From contig NZ_CP034170.1 of NCBI RefSeq assembly GCF_003860405.1, forward strand, positions 868,001 to 932,000: a stretch of DNA of 64,000 nucleotides, read 5' to 3'. Of this stretch, positions 44,423 to 53,793 are shown piece after piece. Source of the DNA: Nakamurella antarctica. Its GTDB lineage: Bacteria > Actinomycetota > Actinomycetes > Mycobacteriales > Nakamurellaceae. The translations under genes were made by a program, and so were the position numbers. A model generated the notes under the pieces. The model made no database searches. It was not told where the DNA came from and was given only the letters and a program-made list of their open reading frames with translations. Within the stretch, counting starts at the first letter, position 1. Each line of letters starts with the position of its first letter.

Positions 44423-46285
44423 ATGAAAAGAACACGAGCACTCAGCTTGACCGCGCTGGTCGCGGGCACGGCACTAGTTCTGTCCTCCTGCGGGGGTTCG
44501 GTAGGAGGGAACTCGGCAGCGACGCCTGCCACCACAGCTCCCAGCGTCGCTGCGACTAGCTCCAGCTCCGAGGCGTCATCAGGTGCGATGTCGAGCGACA
44601 GCTCCGCTGCTCCCACGAGTAGTGCGGCATCGGACTCGCTCGCGGACACCATCAACATTGGCTACGAACAGGCCACCGGTGGATATAACTGCAACACCGC
44701 AGCCACCAACAGCGTCTACTGCGCCTACGTGGATAACGTCACGCAAGGCGCCTTCGTCCACGTGCAGCCGGATGGCTCGATCAAGCCGGACACCGAATTC
44801 GGTACCTACGAAAAGACCTCCGACGACCCGCTGACTGTCAAATACACGTTTGCGGACAAGGCTGTCTGGTCGGACGGCACTCCTATCGACTACGACGATG
44901 CCCTCCTGGCATGGGCGGCATACTCGGGCACTCACCCGGGCGGCAAGGACGCCGATGGCAACGCCACCGACCTCTTCCAGGCAGCCAGCACCAACGGCTG
45001 GGCCCAAGTCAAAATGCCCGAAGGCAAAGCTGGCGACAAGTCGTTCACCATGGTCTTCACCGACCCGTACGCAGACTGGGAGGTGCTGGGCGCGGGCTTC
45101 ATGCCGGCGCATATCGCCGCCAAGGGAGCCGGACTAAGCACTGACGGTGATGGGGCTGCGCTCGTGGCCGCGATCCAGAACAACGACACCGCCACCATCA
45201 CCAAGATCGCTGACTTCTGGAACACGGGGTGGGATTACGAGGTTGACCTACCCAAGCTTCCCGATACCGCGATCCTGCCGTCCTCCGGGCCGTACAAGGT
45301 TCAGAACGGCTCCAACGGCAACCTGACGCTGGTGAAGAACGACAAGTGGTGGGGAACACCGGCAAAGACGAACACCTTGGTTTTCAAGCTCGTCAGTGAC
45401 CAAGAGTGGGTGCAAGCGATGGCCAACGGTGAGATCGACTCGTTCGATCCGTCCAACGTCACGGGCGACATCGTCGACCAGTTGAAGGCGAAGCCGGACG
45501 CCATCTCCTACAAGGTGGGTGAGGGCTACACGTTCAGCCACATCGACTTCGACACCTCGCCGGAAGGCAAGCTCGCTAATCCCAAAATCCGCCAGGCTTT
45601 CATGAAGTGCGTGCCCCGCCAAGAACTCGTCGACAAGTTCGCCAAGCCAGTTTTTGATGGCGCACAAATTCTTAATCTCCGCGAGTTCCTGCCGGCCCAA
45701 GGCAATTACAAGGACATCTTGAGCCAAGTCCCCAGCGCAACGCTGTACGACAAGGTCGACATCGCTGGCGCCAAAGCACTTCTGACCGAGGCGGGAGTTA
45801 CTCAGCCCTACGACATCCGCTTCATCCGCTCGGGAAAGTCTTCGCTGCGCGGCGATCAGGTCCAGGTCATCAAGGCCTCCTGTGATCAAGCGGGTTTCAA
45901 CATCATCGACCAGCCGGATGACGATGTCTTCACTACTTTGACCACGCGCGGAACCTGGGACGTTGCAGTGTTCGGCTGGTCCGGCTCGGGGCTCGTAGCA
46001 TCCGGTCAGTCCATTTACGTGACCGGTGGCAGCCAAAACTTCGGCGGCTACAGCGACCCGATCGTCGACGCGGCGTGGGACAAGGTCGTCCGCACCGTTG
46101 ATCGGACCAAGGCAGAAGAGCTTAAGGTTCCGATGGAGGAGCAACTGTGGGCTAACCCCTACAACTTGACCCTGTACGCAAACCCGGGCCTCGTGGCCTT
46201 CAGCTCCAAGCTTTCGGGGGCTGTCTACAACCCGACGCAGGCCGGGGTCACGTGGAATGCTTACGAGTGGACGAAGACGAAGTAA
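44423..46285 (+). CDS. Peptide-type ABC transporter substrate-binding lipoprotein
   Basis: The 620-residue protein starts at ATG 44423 with GGGAGGA seven bases upstream. The lipobox is VLSSC, then a Ser/Ala-rich spacer. The family 5 binding domain has VWSDGTPIDYDDALLAW, GPYKVQNGSNGNLTL, DFDTSPEGKLANPKIRQAFM and a C-terminal ALL-type ridge (LWANPYNLTLYANPGLVAF). It should bind peptides or similar solutes and feed the permeases at 46460 and 48003. It lies 174 bases before the first permease. Confidence 0.85.
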   Translation: MKRTRALSLTALVAGTALVLSSCGGSVGGNSAATPATTAPSVAATSSSSEASSGAMSSDSSAAPTSSAASDSLADTINIGYEQATGGYNCNTAATNSVYCAYVDNVTQGAFVHVQPDGSIKPDTEFGTYEKTSDDPLTVKYTFADKAVWSDGTPIDYDDALLAWAAYSGTHPGGKDADGNATDLFQAASTNGWAQVKMPEGKAGDKSFTMVFTDPYADWEVLGAGFMPAHIAAKGAGLSTDGDGAALVAAIQNNDTATITKIADFWNTGWDYEVDLPKLPDTAILPSSGPYKVQNGSNGNLTLVKNDKWWGTPAKTNTLVFKLVSDQEWVQAMANGEIDSFDPSNVTGDIVDQLKAKPDAISYKVGEGYTFSHIDFDTSPEGKLANPKIRQAFMKCVPRQELVDKFAKPVFDGAQILNLREFLPAQGNYKDILSQVPSATLYDKVDIAGAKALLTEAGVTQPYDIRFIRSGKSSLRGDQVQVIKASCDQAGFNIIDQPDDDVFTTLTTRGTWDVAVFGWSGSGLVASGQSIYVTGGSQNFGGYSDPIVDAAWDKVVRTVDRTKAEELKVPMEEQLWANPYNLTLYANPGLVAFSSKLSGAVYNPTQAGVTWNAYEWTKTK

Positions 46286-46459
46286 CTGCTTCCTGTCAGA
46301 TCGGCTGAGTGGCAGCGCTCGCTCAGATGTTCTCGGGACACAGCGGCAGTGCCGGTGGGGCGCCAGATCTTCAGGCGTCCCACCGCCTTCTCATCCACAC
46401 CCAAGGCAGGCTGGGCGCAAATATCGCGCCCGGCCGGGCCACCCGCTAGGGGGAGACGC

Positions 46460-47998
46460 GTGCTTGTCTTCATTGGGAGACGTTTGGTCGTTTCCTTTTT
46501 CATTATTCTGGCCTCTACTGCTTTGACCTATGTACTGGTGGCGTTTTCTGACAACCCGCTCAAAGATCTGCTCGAACTTCGAGGATCGTTGCGAGAAACG
46601 AAGATCGCGGCGCGCACGATCGCGCTCAACCTCGACACCCCGGTACCTGGGAGATATTTCCTCTGGCTCGGCGATGTCGGGAAGTGCCTGTGGCCCTGGT
46701 CGGATACCTGCACCCTCGGTTTGAACCGCGACGGGAAACCTGTACTCCCGCAGCTACAATCGGCCATCGGCTCGACCTTGCGGCTCGTTATTGTCGCGAC
46801 GCTGCTCGCCCTGGTGCTCGGCGTCGTCACCGGCGTCGTGACGGCCCTTCGCCAGTACAGCGTCTTCGACTACACCGTGACATTCGTTGCCTTCCTCTGC
46901 TTCTCGCTCCCGGTCTTCTGGGTGTCGACGCTGCTCAAGCAGTACATTGCCATCGACCTGAACACGTGGCTCGGCAGTCCGACGCTGACCTACGGGGGAA
47001 TAGCGCTGCTCGCCGCAGTGGCTGGACTCTTCTGGGCCCTCATCATCGGCGGAACGCGACGGCGCTATCTCACAGTTTTCGGGGCCGGGTTTGCCGCTAC
47101 CTTCCTGGTGATCTATCTGCTGCTGTCCACCAACTTTTTCGTCACCCCGTACTTCGGCGTCATCGGCGTCGCGGTGTTCGGGCTTGCGGCAGCTCTCGGG
47201 TGGAGCGCGCTCTTTGCTGGTCTCGACGCGCGCAATCGTCCCGTGCTGTATTCCAGCCTTGCAACGGTGGTGGTGGGCGTCGTCATCTCGATAGCGGGGA
47301 AGTCACTGCTCGATGAGGCGAACTGGTTGACCGTTATCGGCATGCTGGTCCTGCTCATGCTGATAGGTGTCGTCAGTGGTCGCCTGCTCGGTGGTCAGAG
47401 CACCAAGTTGGCCGGAAGAGTGGCTGCCACCACGGGTTTCACCGTGGGCATCCTGATTGTCGTCGACCGGCTTCTTCGGTCCTACCCAGCACTGTTCGCT
47501 GCTACCGGGGGCCGGCCAATCAAGACGAATGGCTCGGAAACGCCCAACCTGAACGCAGACTTCTGGACCACCAACCTTGACTACCTGATGTACCTACTAC
47601 TCCCCACCATCGCGATCATGCTGATCTCCTTCGCCGGGTACACCCGCTACACGAGGGCGAGCATGCTGGACGTAATGAGCCAGGATTACGTCCGTACCGC
47701 GCGCGCCAAAGGACTGAACAACAGGACCGTGATCGTGCGGCATGCGTTCCGGAACGCACTGATCCCGCTAGCCACCCTGGTGGCTTTTGATTTCGCGGGA
47801 ATTCTGGGCGGCGCGGTGATCACCGAGACAGTCTTCGGCTGGAGTGGGATGGGAAAGATGTTCACCACCGGCATCACCAACGTGGACCCGAACCCGGTGA
47901 TGGCGTTTTTCCTCATCACGGGCACGGCGACGGTGCTGTTCAACATGTTGGCAGATATCGCTTACGCCTACCTCGACCCACGTATTCGATTGGGATGA
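46460..47998 (+). CDS. Oversized DppB-type ABC transporter permease
   Basis: The 512-residue product starts at GTG 46460 with AGGGGGAG upstream. The N-terminus (LVFIGRRLVVSFFIILAS) and C-terminal half (GYTRYTRASMLDVMSQDYV, RTARAKGLNNRTVIVRHAFR, GGAVITETVFGWSGMGKM) match DppB/OppB permeases, which normally have about 310-330 residues. Between FWVSTLLKQYIAIDL and LLPTIAIMLISFAGY lies an insert of about 200 residues with five or six extra hydrophobic helices. The EAA loop and ATPase contacts are normal, so it should still function. Five bases separate it from the next permease gene. Confidence 0.85.
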   Translation: MLVFIGRRLVVSFFIILASTALTYVLVAFSDNPLKDLLELRGSLRETKIAARTIALNLDTPVPGRYFLWLGDVGKCLWPWSDTCTLGLNRDGKPVLPQLQSAIGSTLRLVIVATLLALVLGVVTGVVTALRQYSVFDYTVTFVAFLCFSLPVFWVSTLLKQYIAIDLNTWLGSPTLTYGGIALLAAVAGLFWALIIGGTRRRYLTVFGAGFAATFLVIYLLLSTNFFVTPYFGVIGVAVFGLAAALGWSALFAGLDARNRPVLYSSLATVVVGVVISIAGKSLLDEANWLTVIGMLVLLMLIGVVSGRLLGGQSTKLAGRVAATTGFTVGILIVVDRLLRSYPALFAATGGRPIKTNGSETPNLNADFWTTNLDYLMYLLLPTIAIMLISFAGYTRYTRASMLDVMSQDYVRTARAKGLNNRTVIVRHAFRNALIPLATLVAFDFAGILGGAVITETVFGWSGMGKMFTTGITNVDPNPVMAFFLITGTATVLFNMLADIAYAYLDPRIRLG

Positions 47999-48002
47999 GC
48001 AC

Positions 48003-49085
48003 ATGACAGATGACCGCACCACCTCAGATCCACTGGAGCCAGAAGTGGATCCACTAGAACCGGATGCCGTGGCGGCGGCCAGTCGCGTCCCCGTAACGGA
48101 ACTGGAAATGACGACCCTGGCCAGCCAGGATCAATCGTTGGTCCGAATGGAAGACGGCCCTTCCGACCTCGGCGGTCCGGTTGCAGCGCAGACCGAGTTC
48201 CGTTTGGTATTCAAACGTTTCGTCAGGCACAAGGCCGCGATGATCGCGCTGGTGGTCCTAGTGCTCATCGTTATTACGGCATTCAGTTCCATCGGATTTG
48301 GGCCCATTGGCGGCTGGTGGAAACACAAGTACACCACCTTCGAACCTGCACTCACCGACGGCGGGAAGCCGACATTAAAGGTCTGGCCGCCAAGCCTCGG
48401 TGATCACCCATTCGGTCAAGACTCTTCCGGCCGCGACTACTTCGCGATGACGATGCGGGGGATGCAGCAATCCATCATCATCGCCTTCATCGTGGGCATT
48501 GTCGCCACCGTGGTCGGGACCGTCATCGGCGCTTTGGCCGGCTATTTTCGCGGCTGGATCGAGGCGGTGCTGATGCGGATGACGGATGTCATCATCACCA
48601 TTCCGCTCCTTGCTGTCGCAGCTGTAGTTGGCCACAAAGTGAGCGGCAGCAGCATCGTGTTTCTTGGCCTGTTTCTGGGGCTTCTGACATGGACCGGGCT
48701 CGCGCGCATCGTCCGGGGCGAGTTCCTCTCCCTGCGCGAAAAGGAGTTTGTCGATGCTGCGCGTTCGGTGGGGGCATCCAGCCGCCGGATCATTTTTCGA
48801 CATATCCTGCCGAACACCATTGGCGTCATTACGGTCTCGGCCACGCTGGCGATTTCTGGGGCGATCTTGCTCGAGACTGCTCTGAGCTTCCTCAGTTTTG
48901 GCGTCCAAAGCCCGGATACATCCTTGGGATTGCTGCTCGAGCAGAACCGGCAGGCCATGGATGTCCGGCCCTACCTCTTCTGGTGGCCGGGTCTGTTCAT
49001 CGTGGCGATTTCCCTTGCCATCAACTTCGTCGGAGACGGGCTTCGGGATGCGTTTGATCCCCGCCAAATCCGTTCCAAGGCTTAA
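48003..49085 (+). CDS. DppC-type ABC transporter permease
   Basis: The 360-residue protein has a polar N-terminal extension of about 75 residues, one helix near 80-100 (AMIALVVLVLIVITAFSSI), the DppC marker GTDxxGRD-like HPFGQDSSGRDYFAMTMRG, and five further helices with EFVDAARSVGASSRRIIFRH as EAA loop and ETALSFLSFGVQSPDTSLG near the end. It forms the channel with the 46460 gene. Twelve bases separate it from the ATPase gene. Confidence 0.88.
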   Translation: MTDDRTTSDPLEPEVDPLEPDAVAAASRVPVTELEMTTLASQDQSLVRMEDGPSDLGGPVAAQTEFRLVFKRFVRHKAAMIALVVLVLIVITAFSSIGFGPIGGWWKHKYTTFEPALTDGGKPTLKVWPPSLGDHPFGQDSSGRDYFAMTMRGMQQSIIIAFIVGIVATVVGTVIGALAGYFRGWIEAVLMRMTDVIITIPLLAVAAVVGHKVSGSSIVFLGLFLGLLTWTGLARIVRGEFLSLREKEFVDAARSVGASSRRIIFRHILPNTIGVITVSATLAISGAILLETALSFLSFGVQSPDTSLGLLLEQNRQAMDVRPYLFWWPGLFIVAISLAINFVGDGLRDAFDPRQIRSKA

Positions 49086-49096
49086 GGAACCATGTC

Positions 49097-50917
49097 ATGG
49101 TATTTGATCTAGGCCCCGCGGGGCCTCGCGCATCTGCACCCAAGGGGGCGCATCAGACTGGATCGAAGGACCCCATACTCCGGGTTCGGGGGTTGGGTGT
49201 CGACTTCTCGGTTGACGGAACCTGGGTGATGGCTTCGGAAGATGTCGATTTCGATATCTTGCCCGGCCAGGTGCTTGCGGTGGTGGGGGAGTCGGGGTCG
49301 GGCAAATCAGTGTCCGCGATGGGGATCCTGGGGTTGTTGGCTCCCAACGCGCGGGTGCAAGGTAGCGCCACATTGCGCGGCACGGAGCTGATCAATGCGC
49401 GTGAGCCGCTGCTGAGATCCGTTCGCGGAAAAGACATAGGCCTCATTTTTCAGGAACCGATGACGGCACTGAACCCGGTGCTCACAGTGGGTTTTCAAGT
49501 TGCCGAGGTGCTGCTGAGCCATTTCGATGTGAGCCCGGCCAACGCCAAAGCTCGCGTGGTCGAATTGCTACGACTGGTCGATCTGCCCGATCCCGAAGGT
49601 CGCTACAACCTGTATCCGCATCAGCTCTCGGGCGGGCAACGTCAGCGCATCATGATCGCGATGGCGATTGCCTGTGATCCCGTCCTCTTGATCGCGGACG
49701 AACCGACTACCGCCCTCGATGTGACCGTCCAAGCCGAGATCCTTGACCTGCTCAGGGATCTCCACCAGCGCCTCGACTCGGCAATCTTATTGATCACGCA
49801 CGACATGGGGGTGGTCGCCGACCTCGCAGATCACGTTGTGGTTATGTGCCAGGGACGCGTCGTCGAGGCCGGAACGGTCCGCGAGATCTTCGCTCACCCA
49901 CAGCAGGAGTACACCCAACAGTTGCTGGCCGCAGTTCCGCATTTGGGCGCGGAAGTGGCTCTTACCGAAACACGGGTGAGTGCCGCTGGCCGGGTGGGGG
50001 TAGGTGGGGCGGTCGTGACGGGATCGGCTTCGCTACGTCCGGCAGGAGCCGCAAAGCTCGAAAAGCAAAGCACCGCAACTGTTCCCGCGCTCAAGGTATC
50101 GAATCTGACTATTGAGTACCCGGGACGGGGAAGGGTTCCAGCATTCCGGGCAGTGGAGGGCGTCTCCTTCTCCATCGAGCAGGGCCAGGTGATGGGATTG
50201 GTCGGCGAATCCGGCTCGGGCAAAACAACTATCGGCCGCGCGGTAGCCGCGCTACTTCCTGTCACGAGCGGCAGCGTCGAGGTAGCGGGCACCGAGATCA
50301 AGGGCCTCACCCAAAAGCAGCTCCGGCCGTTGCGAAGCAAATGCGCAATCGTGTTCCAAGACCCCGCGGCTTCGCTGAATCCGCGGATGAGTATCGGCGA
50401 ATCCATCGGAGAGCCGCTCTACCTGCACGAGAAACTGCGAAAGTCCGCCCTGAATGCGCGCGTTGAGCAACTGCTGGAATCGGTGCGCCTGCCGCAGTCC
50501 TACCGAAATCGGTACCCCCACGAGCTCTCCGGCGGTCAGCGTCAACGGGTAGGGATTGCCAGAGCGCTCTCGCTGGGGCCGGAGCTGTTGGTGGCGGACG
50601 AGCCAACGAGTGCACTCGACGTCTCCGTGCAGGCGCACGTGCTCGAGTTGTTCAAAGATTTGCAGTCGCAGTACGGGTTCGCATGCCTGTTTGTCAGCCA
50701 TGACCTCGCAGTGGTGGAGATCCTGGCGAGCACCATCGCGGTGCTGCATCGAGGCTTGTTGGTGGAACTGGGAACCCGGGAGGAGATTTTGCTGCGTCCA
50801 CGGGACCCCTACACTCGTCGCTTGATAGCAGCAGCGCCGGTACCGGACCCGGACGAACAGGCTGCCCGCAGGGACGAGCGACGAGCGCTGCTGGCCGCAG
50901 GCGCCGACTCGGATTAG
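49097..50917 (+). CDS. Fused DppD-DppF dual ATP-binding protein
   Basis: The 606-residue protein carries two ABC ATPase domains. The first has GESGSGKSVSAMGILGLLA, LSGGQRQRIMIAMAI and LLIADEPTTALDVT; the second has GESGSGKTTIGRAVAALL, LSGGQRQRVGIARAL and [15 protein letters not shown] short linker of about 60 residues joins them. It powers the peptide importer encoded just upstream. A C-terminal Arg/Asp-rich tail follows the oligopeptide-type motif DPYTRRLIAAAPVPDP. Last gene of this operon. Confidence 0.9.
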   Translation: MVFDLGPAGPRASAPKGAHQTGSKDPILRVRGLGVDFSVDGTWVMASEDVDFDILPGQVLAVVGESGSGKSVSAMGILGLLAPNARVQGSATLRGTELINAREPLLRSVRGKDIGLIFQEPMTALNPVLTVGFQVAEVLLSHFDVSPANAKARVVELLRLVDLPDPEGRYNLYPHQLSGGQRQRIMIAMAIACDPVLLIADEPTTALDVTVQAEILDLLRDLHQRLDSAILLITHDMGVVADLADHVVVMCQGRVVEAGTVREIFAHPQQEYTQQLLAAVPHLGAEVALTETRVSAAGRVGVGGAVVTGSASLRPAGAAKLEKQSTATVPALKVSNLTIEYPGRGRVPAFRAVEGVSFSIEQGQVMGLVGESGSGKTTIGRAVAALLPVTSGSVEVAGTEIKGLTQKQLRPLRSKCAIVFQDPAASLNPRMSIGESIGEPLYLHEKLRKSALNARVEQLLESVRLPQSYRNRYPHELSGGQRQRVGIARALSLGPELLVADEPTSALDVSVQAHVLELFKDLQSQYGFACLFVSHDLAVVEILASTIAVLHRGLLVELGTREEILLRPRDPYTRRLIAAAPVPDPDEQAARRDERRALLAAGADSD

Positions 50918-50930
50918 ACCCGGGCGCTCG

Positions 50931-51593
50931 TTACAGCGCGAGCACCACCACGCTTGCGAGCAATGTTGCCGCCAACGAAACAAGCACGGGGGCCGACCAC
51001 GAAATAACGACCTTTCCCGGGGTTGGCCCAATCTCGACAAGAGCCGCACGCGCCACCCGCCAGTTTCTACGGACAATGGCGGCAGCGGAACCGGAGTCGC
51101 TCCGCAAGCTCGCGCTCGCAGGGACGGGGCCATCGGACTGTTCGTCCCACCCAATGGTTTTCACATCAGATTCGGTGGTTCGCGCGGTGCTGTACCTGCT
51201 TGCCGCAGGAGCGGCCCATGCGACAAATTTTTGCCCCTGGGTGGTGAGCAACGTGAGTGCGTACTGCGTGTGGACGGCTTCGAGTTGGCTGAAGGGCACC
51301 TCGACGTCACGAATGATGTTGCGAAGCAATACTTTTTCGCTTCCGACAATCACGCATGGTCGGCCGCAGGTGGCGTAGACCAGCACGCCCATGAAGCTGG
51401 CAGGGGCAATTTGCCAGAGCCCGGACAACCCAGCATCGCGAATCGCCAGCACAATCCACGCAACTGCTAACACCGCCCACAAACCGCAGGCGAAGTAGCC
51501 GACCCGTGGCCGAAAAACGAAGTCTGCGGCCACAGCTGAGTTGGAACCGCGGTCAGGATCAGGGTCGGCGCGAAAGGATTCCACACTTCCCAT
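50931..51593 (-). CDS. Membrane protein with PH-like domain
   Basis: The 220-residue product starts MGSVESFRADPDPDRG. FVFRPRVGYFACGLWAVLAV begins a pair of helices, then GRPCVIVGSEKVLLRNIIRDVEVPFSQLEAV is a bacterial PH-domain pattern. The last 25 residues form a third hydrophobic segment. Bacterial proteins of this layout sit in the cytoplasmic membrane with unclear roles. It is convergent with the ABC operon, ending 14 bases after the ATPase stop, and divergent from the second peptide operon. Confidence 0.7.
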   Translation of the reverse strand: MGSVESFRADPDPDRGSNSAVAADFVFRPRVGYFACGLWAVLAVAWIVLAIRDAGLSGLWQIAPASFMGVLVYATCGRPCVIVGSEKVLLRNIIRDVEVPFSQLEAVHTQYALTLLTTQGQKFVAWAAPAASRYSTARTTESDVKTIGWDEQSDGPVPASASLRSDSGSAAAIVRRNWRVARAALVEIGPTPGKVVISWSAPVLVSLAATLLASVVVLAL

Positions 51594-51612
51594 GCTGCCA
51601 CGTGCGGATACT

Positions 51613-51657
51613 CCCCTCGCCCTACGCGGGTAAAGACGAATTTTACGCGTAGAGGGG
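51613..51657. promoter_or_regulatory. Large hairpin between divergent genes
   Basis: CCCCTC, CTACGCG and TAAA on the left pair with TTTA, CGCGTAG and AGGGG on the right, giving a stem of about 16 bp with small bulges, followed by TGCTTTTG. It lies just upstream of the PH-domain gene. It may be an operator, leader structure or boundary terminator. Confidence 0.5.
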
Positions 51658-51670
51658 TGCTTTTGCGGAA

Positions 51671-51687
51671 AACCTCCCGTGGAGGTT
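51671..51687. promoter_or_regulatory. Perfect 7-3-7 inverted repeat upstream of the second peptide operon
   Basis: AACCTCC-CGT-GGAGGTT is exact and lies about 200 bases before the gene at 51887. Size fits a dimeric repressor site. Confidence 0.45.
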
Positions 51688-51886
51688 GCCCGGTGGCGGC
51701 AGGCTTCCGTAAGTTACCCTTCGGTCACAATGAGTGGCCAGACGGCGCTCTCGGACGCCGTTGTTCGTAGAGTCAAGAAGTCACCAGTCGCCAGAACTGA
51801 AGTCGGGCAGTTCGGCTTTGGGCGCTCGGCAGTCAAACAGGCTGCCCCCGCCGCAATTTCGGCCCGTCCAAGGAGGAAATGAGTAG

Positions 51887-53656
51887 ATGAAAAGACAACT
51901 TTCAGTCGTCACTGCGCTCGTAGCGGGAGCAGCCTTGCTTCTCAGCGCGTGCGGCAGTGACTCGAAGACCACGAGCAGTGATTCGAGTGGCCCAGCCGCC
52001 ACCGGATCTTCGGCAGCGGGCACCGAATCTTCCGCAGCGGGCAGCGACGCTGGCAGCAGCAGCGCAGCTCCGGCTGAAGCCACCGGCGGCGTCATTCTCG
52101 CCAACGGCACCGAGCCCCAAAACCCCTTGATACCCAGCAACACCAACGAGGTGGGTGGCGGCCGGATCATCGACAACATTTTTGCCAAGCTGGTGTACTA
52201 CGACGCCAAGGGCGAAACCCACATGGAGGCCGCTGAGTCGATCGAGACCACCGACTCCAAGACCTTCACCGTCAAGCTCAAGGCTGGCCAGAAGTTCACC
52301 GACGGAGAGCCAGTAACCTCGGCGTCTTTCATTGACGCCTGGAACTTCGGCGCCGATGTCACCAACGCACAGCTGAGCTCGTACTTCTTCGACCCGATCG
52401 AGGGCTTTGCTGACGTCAACTACTGCGAGAAGGACGCTGGCCCGCCGGACAAGAAAGGCAAGGCAACATGCCTGCCGGCGCCGAAGGCAAAGACCATGTC
52501 GGGCCTGAAGAAGGTCGACGACACCACCTTCACGATCACCTTGACCGAAGCGCAGTCGGACTTCCCGCTGCGCCTTGGCTACTCGGCCTTCGCTCCTCTG
52601 CCCACCTCGGCCTTCAAGGATATAAAGGCATTTGGCGAGAACCCGGTGGGTAACGGTCCGTACATGCTCAGTGGCCCCGGCTCATGGGAGCACAATGTCA
52701 AGATCGACCTGGTGCCGAATCCGGACTACACCGGCGATCGCAAGCCGCAAAACGGCGGCTTAACGTTTACTTTCTACCAAGCCTACGAAGCGGCCTACTC
52801 CGACTTGCAGTCCAATCTGCTGGACGTCATTGACGGTATCCCGCCAGGCTCGTTGACCAGCTATGAGACTGACCTACCCGGCCGCAGCGTCAACCAGCCA
52901 GCCGCGGTGTTCCAGTCCTTCACCGTTCCGGCCCGCGACCCGCACTTCTCGGGTGAAGAAGGCAACCTGCGTCGCCAGGCCATTTCGATGGCCATCAACC
53001 GCGACGAAATCACCAAGATTATTTTCAGCGGCACCCGCACTCCCGCCAGCGACTTCACCTCCCCGGTTATTGCCGGGTGGAGTGACTCGCTCAAGGGCGC
53101 AGATGTGCTGAAGTTCAACGCGGACGGTGCCAAGAAGGCCTGGGCAGCAGCCAACGCCATCTCCCCGTGGGACGGCAAGTTCACCATCGCCTACAACTCC
53201 GATGGTGGGCACAAAGAGTGGGTCGATGCCGTTTCTAACAGCATCAAGAATACTTTGGGCATTGATGCCGAAGGCAAGCCGTACGCATCCTTCGCAGAAT
53301 TGCGGACCCAGGTCACCGACCGCTCCATCGAGGGCGGCTTCCGCACCGGATGGCAAGCGGACTACCCCAGCGTTTCCAACTTCCTCGGACCGATCTACAA
53401 GACCGGAGCCGGCTCGAACGACGGCGACTACTCCAACCCGGAGTTCGACAAGCTGCTCGGCGAGGGTTCAGCTGCCAAGACCGTCGAAGAGGGCAACAAG
53501 TTTTACGAGCAGGCCCAGGAGATCCTGTTGAAGGAACTCCCCGCGATCCCGCTGTGGTACTCCAACGTGACCGGTGGATTCTCCACGAACGTCTCCAACG
53601 TGCAATTCGGTTGGGATAGCCAGCCGATCTACTACGCGATCCAAAAGAAGGCCTAG
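51887..53656 (+). CDS. Peptide-type ABC transporter substrate-binding lipoprotein
   Basis: The 589-residue protein starts at ATG 51887 with AAGGAGGAAA upstream. Signal peptide ends at LLLSAC (about residue 22), then a Ser/Ala/Gly-rich spacer. The family 5 domain has NGTEPQNPLIPSNTNEVGGG, GQKFTDGEPVTSASFIDAW, NGPYMLSGPGSWEH and INRDEITKIIFSGTRTP, and resembles oligopeptide-binding proteins such as DppA/OppA. It feeds the permease genes at 53794 and 54713. It is distinct in sequence from the 44423 protein, so the two systems likely differ in substrate. Confidence 0.87.
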   Translation: MKRQLSVVTALVAGAALLLSACGSDSKTTSSDSSGPAATGSSAAGTESSAAGSDAGSSSAAPAEATGGVILANGTEPQNPLIPSNTNEVGGGRIIDNIFAKLVYYDAKGETHMEAAESIETTDSKTFTVKLKAGQKFTDGEPVTSASFIDAWNFGADVTNAQLSSYFFDPIEGFADVNYCEKDAGPPDKKGKATCLPAPKAKTMSGLKKVDDTTFTITLTEAQSDFPLRLGYSAFAPLPTSAFKDIKAFGENPVGNGPYMLSGPGSWEHNVKIDLVPNPDYTGDRKPQNGGLTFTFYQAYEAAYSDLQSNLLDVIDGIPPGSLTSYETDLPGRSVNQPAAVFQSFTVPARDPHFSGEEGNLRRQAISMAINRDEITKIIFSGTRTPASDFTSPVIAGWSDSLKGADVLKFNADGAKKAWAAANAISPWDGKFTIAYNSDGGHKEWVDAVSNSIKNTLGIDAEGKPYASFAELRTQVTDRSIEGGFRTGWQADYPSVSNFLGPIYKTGAGSNDGDYSNPEFDKLLGEGSAAKTVEEGNKFYEQAQEILLKELPAIPLWYSNVTGGFSTNVSNVQFGWDSQPIYYAIQKKA

Positions 53657-53665
53657 TTTTATCCG

Positions 53666-53706
53666 ACCCGGCGCCGCGCTCCCGAAAAGGGAGTTCGGCG
53701 CCGGGT
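53666..53706 (+). terminator. Strong hairpin after the binding protein gene
   Basis: ACCCGGCGCCG pairs perfectly over 11 bp with CGGCGCCGGGT, with an inner CTCCC/GGGAG stem around a GAAAA loop. Only a weak T-rich tail follows. As at 38116, it may lower expression of the transport genes relative to the binding protein. Confidence 0.75.
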
Positions 53707-53793
53707 TAGTGCTTTGATTGAGGCGGATGCCGCGTTAAGCTGCTGCCTAAACTTCGCTGTCCTTTACATCTGCCTTAAACGGAAGAGGCATCC

